A stretch of DNA of 64,000 nt from Bacillota bacterium (GCA_023421115.1 JAEZUI010000070.1:1-64000); one strand, 5' to 3'. Shown: positions 10,441-19,091, counted from the first letter of the stretch. Notes: generated from the letters alone by a model not told the origin. A program made the numbers and translations.

Positions 10441-10537
10441 ATTAAAATATAAGTCCTAACTTTGGAATAACGAAAAAACTTGGTTTGATAATGTTTTCAA
10501 AATATGAGAATAAGAAATTATTTCTTCGTTATCCCTA
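10441..10537. repeat. Family B inverted-terminal repeat element, copy B1
   Basis: A 97-bp element whose core runs from GGAATAACGAAAAAA to TTCTTCGTTATCCC. Its reverse complement matches copy B2 (36927-37023) with the same core length. The right end CTA at 10535-10537 is the stop codon, on the minus strand, of the Gx-transporter gene, so the element border coincides with the gene end. Confidence 0.8.
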
Positions 10538-11044
10538 AGTAAATATTTTCGTATTTCTTATTGCTTTTTCCAAAAAGCTGCTGCATAGTCCCACAAAAAG
10601 TCCCATAACAACCCCTGATATAAGAAGTACCGGAAGAATCATATAAATTGCTGCATCTTTCATTACAAAGCTTGCAATAACCGTTTGAGCTATATTATGC
10701 GAAAGTGCCCCTGCTATACTTATTCCTATTATGCTAAATACCTTTGAGCCCTTCCTGTACAAAATGTACATTACAATTGTACTGAGAATCCCTCCTGCCA
10801 TACTGAAAAGGAAGCCTGTGACCCCTCCTCCAAAAAAGGAAGACAATATACATCGAATTAACACTACTGACAAAGCATCTTTAAAACCATAGAATACAAT
10901 TACTGTAACAGTAATTATATTTGCCAATCCGAGCTTTACGCCAGGAACAGGCACTGGCAAAGGAATCCATGATTCTATTAAGGATAAAACTAAAGCCTGA
11001 GCAACCATCAAACTCAATATAACAATACGTTTTGTATTATTCAC
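10535..11044 (-). CDS. Gx transporter family membrane protein (heptaprenyl diphosphate synthase component I-like)
   Basis: 169 residues, almost wholly hydrophobic, with about five transmembrane helices and an ECF S-component-like look. The conserved block PVPGVKLGLANIITV and the FFGGGVTGFLFSMAGG segment are typical of the family. In clostridia it lies with NusG-II and ApbE proteins, as here, suggesting a role in flavinylation or an associated transport step; this is inference. The stop codon lies inside the end of repeat B1, so the last residues may differ from the ancestral protein. Confidence 0.85.
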   Translation of the reverse strand: MNNTKRIVILSLMVAQALVLSLIESWIPLPVPVPGVKLGLANIITVTVIVFYGFKDALSVVLIRCILSSFFGGGVTGFLFSMAGGILSTIVMYILYRKGSKVFSIIGISIAGALSHNIAQTVIASFVMKDAAIYMILPVLLISGVVMGLFVGLCSSFLEKAIRNTKIFT

Positions 11045-11112
11045 TACTTACTCCCAACTTCCTAGCATAAAATTAATCAAGCTGTGAAATAGCTTACTTC
11101 CATAAATTTCTC

Positions 11113-11505
11113 CTAATGCGTAACAACATCTACTTTGTCCGATTGACCCCCAATTTTAATCATAGTGCTATTTGGAATGCAAACTGCCATATCGCCTTTT
11201 TCGGATAACCAGCCTGTACTGACACATATCTTGTCGGGACAATCCGCTTCTAAAAATCTTATTCGGTCTCTTTCAACAAGTATTACCTGAGTATACTTAC
11301 CTGAAACTTCTATTTTTTGTGACTCATTAACAGTGCTTAAATCGATGCTCTTTATTATTTCATCTTTCATCTTTATAACTGCAACTTTGCCGGTATCCTT
11401 TCCACTACTTTTATAGGTCGATACAGCTGCAAACGAAATAACAATAGCTGCTGCTATAATACCTAGAAGTATGATATCACCTTTTTTCAACATATTCATA
11501 CTCAT
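11113..11505 (-). CDS. NusG domain II-containing extracytoplasmic protein
   Basis: About 131 residues. An N-terminal transmembrane helix (DIILLGIIAAAIVISFAAV) anchors a short extracellular domain ending in CPDKICVSTGWLSEKGDMAVCIPN, the cysteine-containing core of the NusG-II family. I chose the ATG at 11505 behind GAGGATG; it overlaps the 3' end of apbE, so the two are translationally coupled. Such proteins co-occur with ApbE and are suspected to act in extracytosolic electron transfer. No FMN-binding partner is encoded in this window. Confidence 0.82.
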   Translation of the reverse strand: MSMNMLKKGDIILLGIIAAAIVISFAAVSTYKSSGKDTGKVAVIKMKDEIIKSIDLSTVNESQKIEVSGKYTQVILVERDRIRFLEADCPDKICVSTGWLSEKGDMAVCIPNSTMIKIGGQSDKVDVVTH

Positions 11506-12538
11506 TATTCTCATCCTCAAATTCAAATGAATTGCTAAGTCCTTTTGTTATGTATATCTTTTTTTCATTTGTTATAAAAACAGCTTCAACACCCTCAAGC
11601 CTTTCTATTAATTCCATGCCCTTTTCAAGCCCTAAAACAAAGGTTGCAGTGGATAAAGCATCTGCATCAATTGATAGTTCAGAAATAATAGTAGTACCTA
11701 TAAGTCCTGAATCAGCCGGATAACCTGTCCTCGGGTCAATAATATGGTGGTATCTCACACCATCTTTTTCAAAATACCGTTGATAATCTCCCGAACTGAC
11801 TATGGCTTTATCCTTTGCACTTATAACTCCTATATAAGATCCTTCAGGTCCCCTAGGATTTCTAACACCTACTTTCCACAGGCTTCCATCTGGTTTACTA
11901 CCTAATAAAACAATATTTCCACCAATACTTATAAACGCCGATTTAACCTTATGTTCCCTATATAATTCTATTGCCTTGTCTCCCGCATAGCCCTTTGCAA
12001 TTCCACCCAAATCAACTACTTGACTTTTCTTCTCAAGCTTTGCTTTAGATATGTTTTTATCAATTGTAATATCTTCATAATTCACCAAGCTTAATAAATC
12101 ATCTATCCTTTTCATTGACGGTACCGAAGGGTTATCCGAAAACACATCCCATTCCTTAACAAGAGGACCTATCATAACGTCGAAAGCTCCGTTGCTTATT
12201 TTTGAAAACTCCTTTGACTTTACTAATACATATATTGCATCTTCATTCAATTCTACAAAACCAACTCCGGCAGAGGCATTTAGCTTATCTATTTCTCCCC
12301 CAGACTTATTTATAGTCATATCGTCTTCAATTTTCCTAATTCTATCCATTACTCTCTTGCTTATTTCCTGAGCATTGCTATCATAGATTCTCTGCGTAAT
12401 TACAGTGCCCATTGCAAAGTCCTCGTTCTCATAAGGAACTTTTTCTAAATTCTTATAAGGCTCAATTTCTAATTTGCTGCATGCGGATATGCATATTGCC
12501 ACTAAAACAATAACAAACAGTAAAAATTTTTTTCTCAT
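11477..12538 (-). CDS. apbE: FAD:protein FMN transferase, lipoprotein
   Basis: About 353 residues. It attaches FMN covalently to Thr/Ser of extracytoplasmic redox proteins. A signal peptide ends in a lipobox (CISAC), so the mature protein is membrane-anchored outside the cell. Family motifs include AMGT near the start of the mature part, VDLGGIAKGYA, and the C-terminal metal site in IDADALSTATFVLG. The start is uncertain between ATG 12538 and ATG 12556; AAGGTG lies nine bases before the former. Repeat A2 ends only about 20 bp upstream. It heads the apbE/NusG-II/Gx operon. Confidence 0.92.
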   Translation of the reverse strand: MRKKFLLFVIVLVAICISACSKLEIEPYKNLEKVPYENEDFAMGTVITQRIYDSNAQEISKRVMDRIRKIEDDMTINKSGGEIDKLNASAGVGFVELNEDAIYVLVKSKEFSKISNGAFDVMIGPLVKEWDVFSDNPSVPSMKRIDDLLSLVNYEDITIDKNISKAKLEKKSQVVDLGGIAKGYAGDKAIELYREHKVKSAFISIGGNIVLLGSKPDGSLWKVGVRNPRGPEGSYIGVISAKDKAIVSSGDYQRYFEKDGVRYHHIIDPRTGYPADSGLIGTTIISELSIDADALSTATFVLGLEKGMELIERLEGVEAVFITNEKKIYITKGLSNSFEFEDENNEYEYVEKR

Positions 12539-12559
12539 CCTCAATTTCACCTTCATGTA

Positions 12560-12715
12560 AGGCCATTTCAAAAAATAACCTATTCAATATTTAAGTCGCA
12601 AAGCCCATCATGGAAGCTTTTAAGCTTCCAAACATCGGAACATTATTTTGCAATTCAAAAAATGCAAATCAATTTTTTTGAAATGGCGATTGCAAAGTTT
12701 TTTTTACAATTACCT
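12560..12715. repeat. Family A dispersed palindromic repeat, copy A2
   Basis: A 156-bp element with AGGCCATTTCAAAAAATAAC at the left and TTTTTTTGAAATGGC plus an outer tail ending in ATTACCT at the right. The central palindrome GGAAGCTTTTAAGCTTCC is perfect. It directly abuts the apbE 5' end and probably carries or displaces its promoter. The best match is A5 in reverse complement. Confidence 0.9.
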
Positions 12716-12791
12716 ATCTCAAATAGTTTATACCAATTATTATAACAAATTAATAGAAAAAACACCCTGATTTCGTCAAAAGAAAATAAAT

Positions 12792-12821
12792 AAAAGTGAT
12801 GATATCAGATCACCACTTTTT
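12792..12821 (-). terminator. Terminator of the SSB-like gene
   Basis: Stem AAAAGTGATGAT with GATCACCACTTTT (one mismatch) five bases past the stop codon. Read on the minus strand it is followed by an A/T-rich run (TTTTATTTATTTTC). Confidence 0.7.
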
Positions 12822-12825
12822 AATC

Positions 12826-13509
12826 TCAAACCTTTTCATCATTATCTTCCTGCTGCTCTTCACTTTTGCTTTGCTCTTCCGAACAAATTTCCATCTTAGA
12901 AACCGAAACCTCATAAGCCACTTTTGTTAACACTTCACCATTTTCAAGCTTCTTCTGGTATTCCCTACTTTGAATCCTTCCCCATACTTTTATATTGTCG
13001 CCGATTTCCAAGTTAGATGAATACCTTGCATTCCTACCCCACGATATACATGGAATATAGTCCGATTTATTGTATGGCCTGTTCACCGCCAACAATATAT
13101 CAGTTATTTCTCTTCCAAAAGGAGTTGTTCGATATATAGGCTTTTTACAGATAAAGCCGTTAAGATATATCTGATTTGGATTCTTTATTTTCCTTTCGTC
13201 CTCAAGGAAATTGATTTCTCTGGCAAAGACAGTCAAAATAAGTTTGCTTCCATCAGTATTACTGTTGAAATTGTTATACGACCGGAATTGCCCTTCTACC
13301 TCGATAAATTTACCAATCTCCAAACACTCTCTGGAAATCAAACGTTCTGAAACAGTCACGCTTATTTTATCGTAACTATCACTTAGTCTGGGCACTTCGA
13401 GCGAAAATGAATAAAAGCCTTCACCGTATACCTCATGGCTAAATTCTGCTTCAGTTGCTATCTTACCGGAAATGGTCACCATGTTGTTCTCAATGATGTT
13501 TCCGACCAT
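12826..13509 (-). CDS. Single-stranded DNA-binding-like protein with two OB folds
   Basis: About 227 residues from the ATG at 13509 behind GGGGGTC. Two SSB-like segments are visible. The first runs from NNMVTISGKI to about residue 105. The second starts at NQIYLNGFICKKPIYRTTPFGREI, contains DYIPCISWGRNA, and ends near KVAYEVSVSKMEI. The tail is acidic and Glu/Gln-rich but lacks the classical DDDIPF tip. It is not the canonical ssb of the rpsF-ssb-rpsR operon; related two-domain proteins occur in clostridia, of uncertain role in replication or repair. Confidence 0.8.
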   Translation of the reverse strand: MVGNIIENNMVTISGKIATEAEFSHEVYGEGFYSFSLEVPRLSDSYDKISVTVSERLISRECLEIGKFIEVEGQFRSYNNFNSNTDGSKLILTVFAREINFLEDERKIKNPNQIYLNGFICKKPIYRTTPFGREITDILLAVNRPYNKSDYIPCISWGRNARYSSNLEIGDNIKVWGRIQSREYQKKLENGEVLTKVAYEVSVSKMEICSEEQSKSEEQQEDNDEKV

Positions 13510-13860
13510 CCGACCCCCACACTCCTCTCTTAGGCTTGCGTACATTAAATATTTATCTAATGTAATGTTTATTCGCAAGAGGTAGATTTTAGAATAACTT
13601 TATATATTAAATATATAAATTGCTGATACTTTATCCGGTATAGGAGCCTATTTATAAAACCTCAAGACTATTTTTTAAAAAATCACCTTATTAATTCTAT
13701 ATTATGACCACCACTTATAACAATTCTTAAACGAATCCCACCGGAGATTTAAATCAAAAATTCTTGTCCAATAGTATTATCGGTTTATTTTAAATTATAT
13801 TACACATTATATTACACATTTTTCAACTTGCAAATCCCTTAAATCACTTTTTTTTAAATA
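13510..13860. other. Non-coding stretch upstream of the SSB-like gene
   Basis: This AT-rich stretch has many stops in all frames. I see no gene, convincing terminator or recognisable riboswitch. The adjoining bases 13861-13989 are repeat copy A3, so the full gap between genes is about 480 bp. Confidence 0.6.
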
Positions 13861-13989
13861 AAGCTATTTCAAAAAATAGCTTTTACAATATTTGTGTCTC
13901 AATGCTCCACACAGAAACTTAAAAGCTTCCAAGCATATTAACATTATTTTGCAGTGCAAAAAATGCAAATCAGTTTTTTGAAATGGCCT
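13861..13989. repeat. Family A dispersed palindromic repeat, copy A3 (short form)
   Basis: This 129-bp copy runs from AAGCTATTTCAAAAAATAGC to TTTTTTGAAATGGCCT. It lacks the outer tail seen on A1 and A2. Its right border overlaps the stop codon (minus-strand TAG, 13988-13990) of the Mur-ligase-like gene. Confidence 0.88.
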
Positions 13990-14638
13990 AATTACTCAAT
14001 GAATTCAAATCCACACCATTAACCAACGCAAAGGTCGCAGCTGCCAAAACATTGTACGGATCGTACATTTCAGGTTGAGTTTTAATTATGAACTCCTGAG
14101 GTTCAATAACACTTCCATTTCTTGCAAATACAGTCCTCTGTAAGCAACACATAATATCGCTTTTAGCAACTAAATCACCAACACTCGAAGTGGTTATACT
14201 GGCCTTAAGATTAAATCCATAAGTAATGATGTAATGCTTTATTCCATTTAGAAAATTTGTAAGTTCATTATCATCAGCGTTAACTATAGCAATCCCCTTT
14301 TCATCTAAAAGAGAAAACGCTCTTCTCATTACTTCTTTATAAGCCTCAGAAATGCTCTCTTTAAAATCATCGGCTTTATCGGTAAAAATAATTATATCAA
14401 ATTTTAAGTAATTAAAGATTTCTTTATCAAGATCGAAAATATTCACCTTCAGAATCAAGATATCAGTGTTATTCTTTAAAAGTTCGGCTAAATATGCTTT
14501 AAACCTTTTAACATCAAGATTTGTAAGACTTTTTGAGTCAACAATACTAAACCTCTTTTTTGAGGCTGAAAAGATTGAATTAATGAGATTGGCTGTGCTT
14601 TCCTTGTTACTTTGACTAATAATACCAGCTATTAGCAC
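13988..14638 (-). CDS. Reduced Mur-ligase-like protein with degenerate P-loop
   Basis: 216 residues from a GTG start behind ATGGGG. It corresponds to only the central ATPase domain of Mur ligases. The N-terminus begins directly at the P-loop position, where the usual GTxGKTT is replaced by SQSNKEST. Family features remain in VNADDNEL, the TYGFNLKASITTSS strand and the PYNVLAAATFALVNGVDL helix. The UDP-substrate and C-terminal domains are missing. The stop overlaps repeat A3, so truncation by element insertion is possible. ATP hydrolysis looks unlikely; a structural role or decay are both possible. Confidence 0.65.
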   Translation of the reverse strand: MLIAGIISQSNKESTANLINSIFSASKKRFSIVDSKSLTNLDVKRFKAYLAELLKNNTDILILKVNIFDLDKEIFNYLKFDIIIFTDKADDFKESISEAYKEVMRRAFSLLDEKGIAIVNADDNELTNFLNGIKHYIITYGFNLKASITTSSVGDLVAKSDIMCCLQRTVFARNGSVIEPQEFIIKTQPEMYDPYNVLAAATFALVNGVDLNSLSN

Positions 14639-14737
14639 TTGATTAACCCCATTTCTTGTGATAATTGTAATTTTATAATTTACTTTTTTTTAATTTTTTA
14701 TGTAAAACACAAAAAATACTATGTCTTTCATAAGCAT

Positions 14738-15502
14738 TTACTTCCTTATCTGACGACCTTCAACATTAATTTCATAATTTTCTTTCATAATTAATTCAGA
14801 CACTGGAACCAGTTCAAAACCTTTACCCTTTAATGCAGAAATTATAGATGGCAAAAGCTTTGCTGTATGGGTGGTGTCATTATGAAACAGAATTATCGAT
14901 CCATTATTTACTTTTTTTAGCACTCTACTTTGAATCTGTTCGGGAGTTATTCCGGGTTTCCAGTCAAGAGAATCCACATCCCACTGAATTGTGTATTCAT
15001 TTAGTTCCCTAGCTATGCGTACAACGTTATTATTGTAATCCCCATAAGGTGCCCTGAAAAGCTCGGGTTTCTTTCCGGTAATCCTTTTCAAAACTTCATC
15101 ACATTTTGCGATTTCTGACCGTATTTTGCTATTATCAATTGATCCCATACGTAAATGTGCATAGGAGTGATTTGCAACATCATGCCCATTGTCTGATATC
15201 AATTTAACTTCATCGGGATGCTTATCCGCCCAGTGTCCTACTAAAAAGAATGTTGCCCTGACCTTGTTTTCTTTTAGTGTGTTTATAATATCGGGTATGT
15301 CATCAGCTTCCCAGGCACAATCAAATGTGATGGAAACCTTTTTTTCACATTCAACAGAGTATATGGGCAAATCCCTTTTTTGTTCAAATACCTCAGCAAC
15401 CGTCTCTCTCGACGCAAACACACAAGCACTTGTAATAATCGCAAAAATCCCTATAAGTACACATTTATAAATGGTGTTTAGTCTAACAATGTATAATTTC
15501 AT
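14738..15502 (-). CDS. Secreted polysaccharide deacetylase (NodB family)
   Basis: About 254 residues from ATG 15502 behind AGGAG. An N-terminal hydrophobic signal/anchor precedes a NodB domain with all motifs: SITFDCAWEADD (catalytic and metal Asp), HSYAH (metal His pair), RAPYGDYNN, DVDSLDW and ILFHND. It probably removes acetyl groups from peptidoglycan or another cell-wall glycan outside the membrane. The size and motif spelling resemble the PdaB sporulation type, which is inference. It stands alone with about 100 bp to its downstream neighbour. Confidence 0.87.
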   Translation of the reverse strand: MKLYIVRLNTIYKCVLIGIFAIITSACVFASRETVAEVFEQKRDLPIYSVECEKKVSITFDCAWEADDIPDIINTLKENKVRATFFLVGHWADKHPDEVKLISDNGHDVANHSYAHLRMGSIDNSKIRSEIAKCDEVLKRITGKKPELFRAPYGDYNNNVVRIARELNEYTIQWDVDSLDWKPGITPEQIQSRVLKKVNNGSIILFHNDTTHTAKLLPSIISALKGKGFELVPVSELIMKENYEINVEGRQIRK

Positions 15503-15667
15503 ATTTACTCCTAAAACTATCCTTAATTGTCCTAAAATAATAATATTCAAACTCCCTCATATATATACTATATAGTTAATATTTATAGGATAGAGTATCT
15601 AAAATCATTTTCACTATTTATATACAAGTTGAAAGTGAATTCTAGAATTTAGAATGTAATATTATTT

Positions 15668-16351
15668 TTACAAAACTTTTAGCTGACACAAATCTCGTAA
15701 AACACATTCATCACATTTTGGTTTTTTCCCGTAACAGCAATCGCTTCCTAACTTCACTACCAGAGCATGATATTGATTATATAAATTAACATCTTTAGGC
15801 AAATACTTCATAAAAAACTCCTGAACCTGATGATATTTCTCATCACCGTTTAAAAATCCCAACCTTGTGAATATCCTCACGGTATATGCGTCTACAACAA
15901 ATATTTCTTTCAAACCTGCGTACAACAATATCGAATCCGCAGTCTCAGGACCTATTCCTTTGACCTTTAGCAGCTTTTCCCTTAAAACATCCAATGAAGT
16001 AAGAAACATTTTATCAAGATCACCTTCATACTCTACTACTAAAAATGTCATTACTGACTTGAGAATAGAGGCCTTTCTATTAAAAAATCCCGCAGGTCTT
16101 ATTAGTTCCTTAAGTAACTCAATATCACATTCATACAATTTGTGTAGATCTAGAAGGTTACTTGCCTTAATGTTATCAATTGCCTTAACTACGTTTTTCC
16201 ATGAAATAAATTGTGTTAACACTGCACCCACAATCACCTCAAGTTTAGTGTTAGCCGGCCACCAGTGCTGGTCCCCGTATTTTGAAAAGAGTAGAGTATA
16301 AATTTCAAACAACTGCTCTTTTATTTTTTTATCTTCCATTGTATTAATCAA
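15668..16351 (-). CDS. Endonuclease III-like DNA glycosylase with [4Fe-4S] cluster
   Basis: About 227 residues. The helix-hairpin-helix is LLKVKGIGPETADSIL, the catalytic Asp lies in VVDAYTVRI, and a CX6CX2CX5C iron-sulfur loop closes the protein (CYGKKPKCDECVLRDLC). At the position of the lyase Lys of endonuclease III (GRKTA) this protein has Glu (GPETA), so it should be a monofunctional glycosylase, perhaps of the MagIII 3-methyladenine type. I prefer the TTG at 16351, five bases after GAGGTG; an ATG 12 bases further in is also possible. Confidence 0.85.
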   Translation of the reverse strand: MINTMEDKKIKEQLFEIYTLLFSKYGDQHWWPANTKLEVIVGAVLTQFISWKNVVKAIDNIKASNLLDLHKLYECDIELLKELIRPAGFFNRKASILKSVMTFLVVEYEGDLDKMFLTSLDVLREKLLKVKGIGPETADSILLYAGLKEIFVVDAYTVRIFTRLGFLNGDEKYHQVQEFFMKYLPKDVNLYNQYHALVVKLGSDCCYGKKPKCDECVLRDLCQLKVL

Positions 16352-16408
16352 ATTTATCACCTCTATAAGTAAAATCTTTCTTACCTTTACAAAAACTCAT
16401 ATAGAACG

Positions 16409-16444
16409 AAAAGTAGGTAAAAAATAATTTTTTTACCTACTTTT
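16409..16444 (-). terminator. Long A/T hairpin, probable terminator
   Basis: AAAAGTAGGTAAAAAA pairs with TTTTTTTACCTACTTTT around a TAA loop, in the gap between the TM1266-like gene and the glycosylase gene. The stem is strong and would work in either direction. Confidence 0.6.
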
Positions 16445-16454
16445 ATTAAACATT

Positions 16455-16543
16455 AGGCCATTTCAAAAAATAACCTATACAATATTTAAGTCACAAAGCC
16501 TAATTTTTCGAGATGGTAATTGCAAAGTTTTTTGTAATAACCT
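16455..16543. repeat. Family A repeat, copy A4 (internally deleted)
   Basis: An 89-bp copy that matches both ends of A2 (AGGCCATTTCAAAAAATAAC at the left, AATTGCAAAG...AACCT at the right) but lacks the central GAAGCTT palindrome and the TGCAAAAAATG region, about 65 bp. The clean central loss supports a mobile element undergoing decay. Confidence 0.85.
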
Positions 16544-16624
16544 TACATATGAAATACTACCATAACAAAGTATTCATATATCATAGTAAGTACATTCTAA
16601 AGACTAATTCTGTAATACGAAGCA

Positions 16625-16882
16625 TTAGTCACCTGAAATGCTCATAGTCTTAGCCTTTACACCTTCAATGCCATTTAAATCATCCTCTAGGGCTTTTATC
16701 TCCGCTTTCTCTCCAGCTAATTGGAGTAATACAAGCCCTTCCTCCGAACACACATCTCCTGCCTCATGAAGACCAAGCCTCATTTTTATAGAACATCCAT
16801 GCTTAGTGAAAACTTCTTGGACCGTTGGAGCCTTTTTAGAACGGTGATTAATAAGTACTGCCATAATGTTGTATTCATTCAT
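16625..16882 (-). CDS. TM1266-like ACT-domain putative regulator
   Basis: 85 residues with a predicted beta-alpha-beta-beta-alpha-beta ACT/NikR-C-like fold: INHRSKKAPTVQEVFTKHGCSIKMRLGLHEA... then EGLVLLQLAGEKAEIKALEDDLNGIEGVKAKTM, shown here in part only. It resembles the small proteins annotated as iron-only hydrogenase system regulators. A role in hydrogenase maturation is inference, since no hydrogenase gene is in the window. Good ATG start at 16882 with GAGGAAGAGG upstream. Confidence 0.6.
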   Translation of the reverse strand: MNEYNIMAVLINHRSKKAPTVQEVFTKHGCSIKMRLGLHEAGDVCSEEGLVLLQLAGEKAEIKALEDDLNGIEGVKAKTMSISGD

Positions 16883-17033
16883 AATCCTCTTCCTCCTCCA
16901 TTTTATTCAGTAATAAATATACCCAACCATATATTATTCTAAAACAAAAATTCAAATTTTACTACCTTATTAGAAACAAAAAGCCATTTTATTCATATAA
17001 TAATATATATTTTACAAAAAGAATTGTTTTGGC

Positions 17034-17069
17034 AAAGGCGCCTCCTATTTTGAGGTGCCTTTAATTTTT
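17034..17069 (+). promoter_or_regulatory. Terminator-like hairpin in the asnB leader (candidate attenuator)
   Basis: AAAGGCGCCTC pairs with GAGGTGCCTTT (11 bp, one G-U) around CTATTTT and is followed by AATTTTT, all on the plus strand just 20 bases before the asnB start. The upstream gene points the other way, so this hairpin can only serve asnB. A TATAAT at 16996-17001 may be the -10 box. No T-box sequence or known aptamer was recognised. Confidence 0.6.
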
Positions 17070-17088
17070 GATGTGGAGATGATGAACA

Positions 17089-18933
17089 ATGTGTGGAATA
17101 GCCGGATGGATAAACCATAAAGAAGACTTACATAAGAAAAGAGAAATTATGAACTCAATGATTGATACCCTTGCGAACCGTGGTCCTGATTCCTCCGGAA
17201 CATGGATTTGTGAACATGCAATTTTTGCTCATAGGCGCCTTATAGTTGTAGATCCGGATGGAGGCAACCAGCCTATGACCCGTAAATATGGCGAAAAAGA
17301 ATACGTTATAACATATAACGGCGAGCTTTATAACACCCTCGACTTAAGAAAAAAACTTGAAGCTAGAGGACACATTTTCAAAAGCAATTCCGATACCGAA
17401 GTGCTGCTTATATCTTTTATCGAATGGGGACATAATTGTGTTGAATATCTTAACGGTATCTATGCTTTTGGAATATGGAGCGAAAAGGATCAAAGCCTGT
17501 TTATTGCTCGTGACAGGTTTGGTGTAAAGCCATTATTTTATACCTTATTAGGAAATTCACTTTTGTTTGCTTCCGAAATAAAAGCCCTGTTGGCAAATCC
17601 TTTAATCAAAAGTGAAGTAGGTCCGGACGGACTCGCTGAGATATTTATGCTTGGACCAGCAAGAACACCGGGACATGGAGTTTTCAAAAATATCAGCGAA
17701 GTAAAGCCTGCCCATTTTATGATATTTGACCAAAGCGGTTTACGGGAGAAAAGGTATTGGAAATTGGAAAGCAACCCCCATACAGACAGTATTAACGATA
17801 CCGTTGAGAAAGTACGTAATTTGGTACTCGATGCAATCAACCGACAGCTTGTAGCCGATGTACCGCTATGCACTTTTCTTTCAGGAGGTTTAGATTCCAG
17901 TATAATTTCTGCTGTAACTGCCAAAAGCTTTAAAGAAAATGGTAATAAGCAACTTCATACCTTTTCTGTGGACTATATAGATAATGATATATATTTCAAA
18001 CCAAGCTTATTTCAGCCAAATGCCGACGCCCCATGGGTAAAAAAACTATCGGATGAAATAGGTTCCTGCCATCATTATATTAAATTCGATACTCCGAGTG
18101 TTGTAAGTGCTTTGACCGATGCAGTCAGAGCTAAAGACCTGCCCGGTATGGCCGACATAGATTCCTCCTTATTCCTATTTTGTAAAGAGGTTAAAGAACA
18201 TGCTGTTGTTGCTCTATCCGGTGAGTGCGCCGATGAAATTTTTGGCGGATATCCTTGGTTTTATAATCCTGAAATGTTAAATAGCAATACTTTCCCATGG
18301 GCAAGGTCGATAAAGGAAAGATTAGGCATACTAGCCCCCGGTATATTGCAAAATATTGACGGTGAAAATTATGTAAGTGAGCGATATTTTGATACCTTAG
18401 CTGAAATACCACAATTAGACGGAGAAATTAATCCTGAAAAACGCAGACGTGAAATGATGTACCTAAATATTGTATGGTTTATGGCAACGCTTTTAGACCG
18501 GAAAGACAGGATGTCTATGGCAACAGGTCTAGAAGTCCGTGTTCCTTTTTGCGACCATCGTATTGTTGAATATCTATGGAATATACCTTGGGAGATTAAA
18601 TACTTAGATAAAAGAGAAAAGGGATTATTACGCCGTGCTTTTAAAGGTATATTACCTGAGGACATACTATATCGTAAAAAAAGTCCCTATCCCAAAACTC
18701 ATAATCCTTCATACTTGAATGCTGTTAAAGGATGGTTACAGAATATACTCAATGATTCCTCATCACCTTTACTAAAAATAATTGATCGAAAAAGAGTTCA
18801 AGAAATCGTCGAAAGCAACGGTGCAGCTTTCGGAGTACCATGGTTCGGTCAATTGATGGCAGGTGCACAGCTCTTTGCCTATTTAATACAGGTGGATATT
18901 TGGATGCGGGAATACAAAGTTATTCTTGTATAG
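17089..18933 (+). CDS. asnB: Asparagine synthase (glutamine-hydrolysing)
   Basis: 614 residues. It converts aspartate, ATP and glutamine to asparagine. The mature N-terminus MCGIAGW exposes the catalytic Cys2 of the class II glutaminase domain. RGPDSSG, YNGELYN and SNSDTEVLL follow. The synthetase domain starts around residue 240 with the pyrophosphate loop FLSGGLDSS. ATG follows GGAG at a rather long spacing. The same length occurs in the AsnO type of Bacillus. It stands alone, with an attenuator-like hairpin before it and a terminator after it. Confidence 0.95.
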   Translation: MCGIAGWINHKEDLHKKREIMNSMIDTLANRGPDSSGTWICEHAIFAHRRLIVVDPDGGNQPMTRKYGEKEYVITYNGELYNTLDLRKKLEARGHIFKSNSDTEVLLISFIEWGHNCVEYLNGIYAFGIWSEKDQSLFIARDRFGVKPLFYTLLGNSLLFASEIKALLANPLIKSEVGPDGLAEIFMLGPARTPGHGVFKNISEVKPAHFMIFDQSGLREKRYWKLESNPHTDSINDTVEKVRNLVLDAINRQLVADVPLCTFLSGGLDSSIISAVTAKSFKENGNKQLHTFSVDYIDNDIYFKPSLFQPNADAPWVKKLSDEIGSCHHYIKFDTPSVVSALTDAVRAKDLPGMADIDSSLFLFCKEVKEHAVVALSGECADEIFGGYPWFYNPEMLNSNTFPWARSIKERLGILAPGILQNIDGENYVSERYFDTLAEIPQLDGEINPEKRRREMMYLNIVWFMATLLDRKDRMSMATGLEVRVPFCDHRIVEYLWNIPWEIKYLDKREKGLLRRAFKGILPEDILYRKKSPYPKTHNPSYLNAVKGWLQNILNDSSSPLLKIIDRKRVQEIVESNGAAFGVPWFGQLMAGAQLFAYLIQVDIWMREYKVILV

Positions 18934-18963
18934 AATAGCTTTGTATTTGTCCATATTTAATAT

Positions 18964-18998
18964 AAAAAAGTCAAAAGGCATAGCTTTTGACTTTTTTA
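18964..18998 (+). terminator. Rho-independent terminator of asnB
   Basis: AAAAAAGTCAAAAG pairs with CTTTTGACTTTTTT around a GCATAG loop, about 30 bases after the asnB stop, with a T tract built into the stem. Confidence 0.88.
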
Positions 18999-19062
18999 TT
19001 TGTTATTTCTATTAGAAGAATATTCACTCACCATTCCCCCTTCTTCCCCCTTCAAATGGGTA

Positions 19063-19091
19063 TTGCCTAAAATACAAAAATGGTGTATCAT
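19063..19091 (+). promoter_or_regulatory. Candidate promoter of the large CBM protein gene
   Basis: TTGCCT, 17-bp spacer, TATCAT. It leaves an untranslated leader of roughly 370 bases before the ATG at 19471. The leader is AT-rich and I recognise no riboswitch in it. The rest of 18934-19470 holds the asnB terminator and nothing else that I can support. Confidence 0.4.

Noticed and set aside
12539..12571. Upstream-extended start for apbE
   Set aside because: The first residues are encoded by the edge of repeat A2, and the signal peptide is complete from the inner ATG.
16883..17088. T-box riboswitch upstream of asnB
   Set aside because: The conserved T-box sequence and the specifier stem are not present; only a terminator-like hairpin was found.
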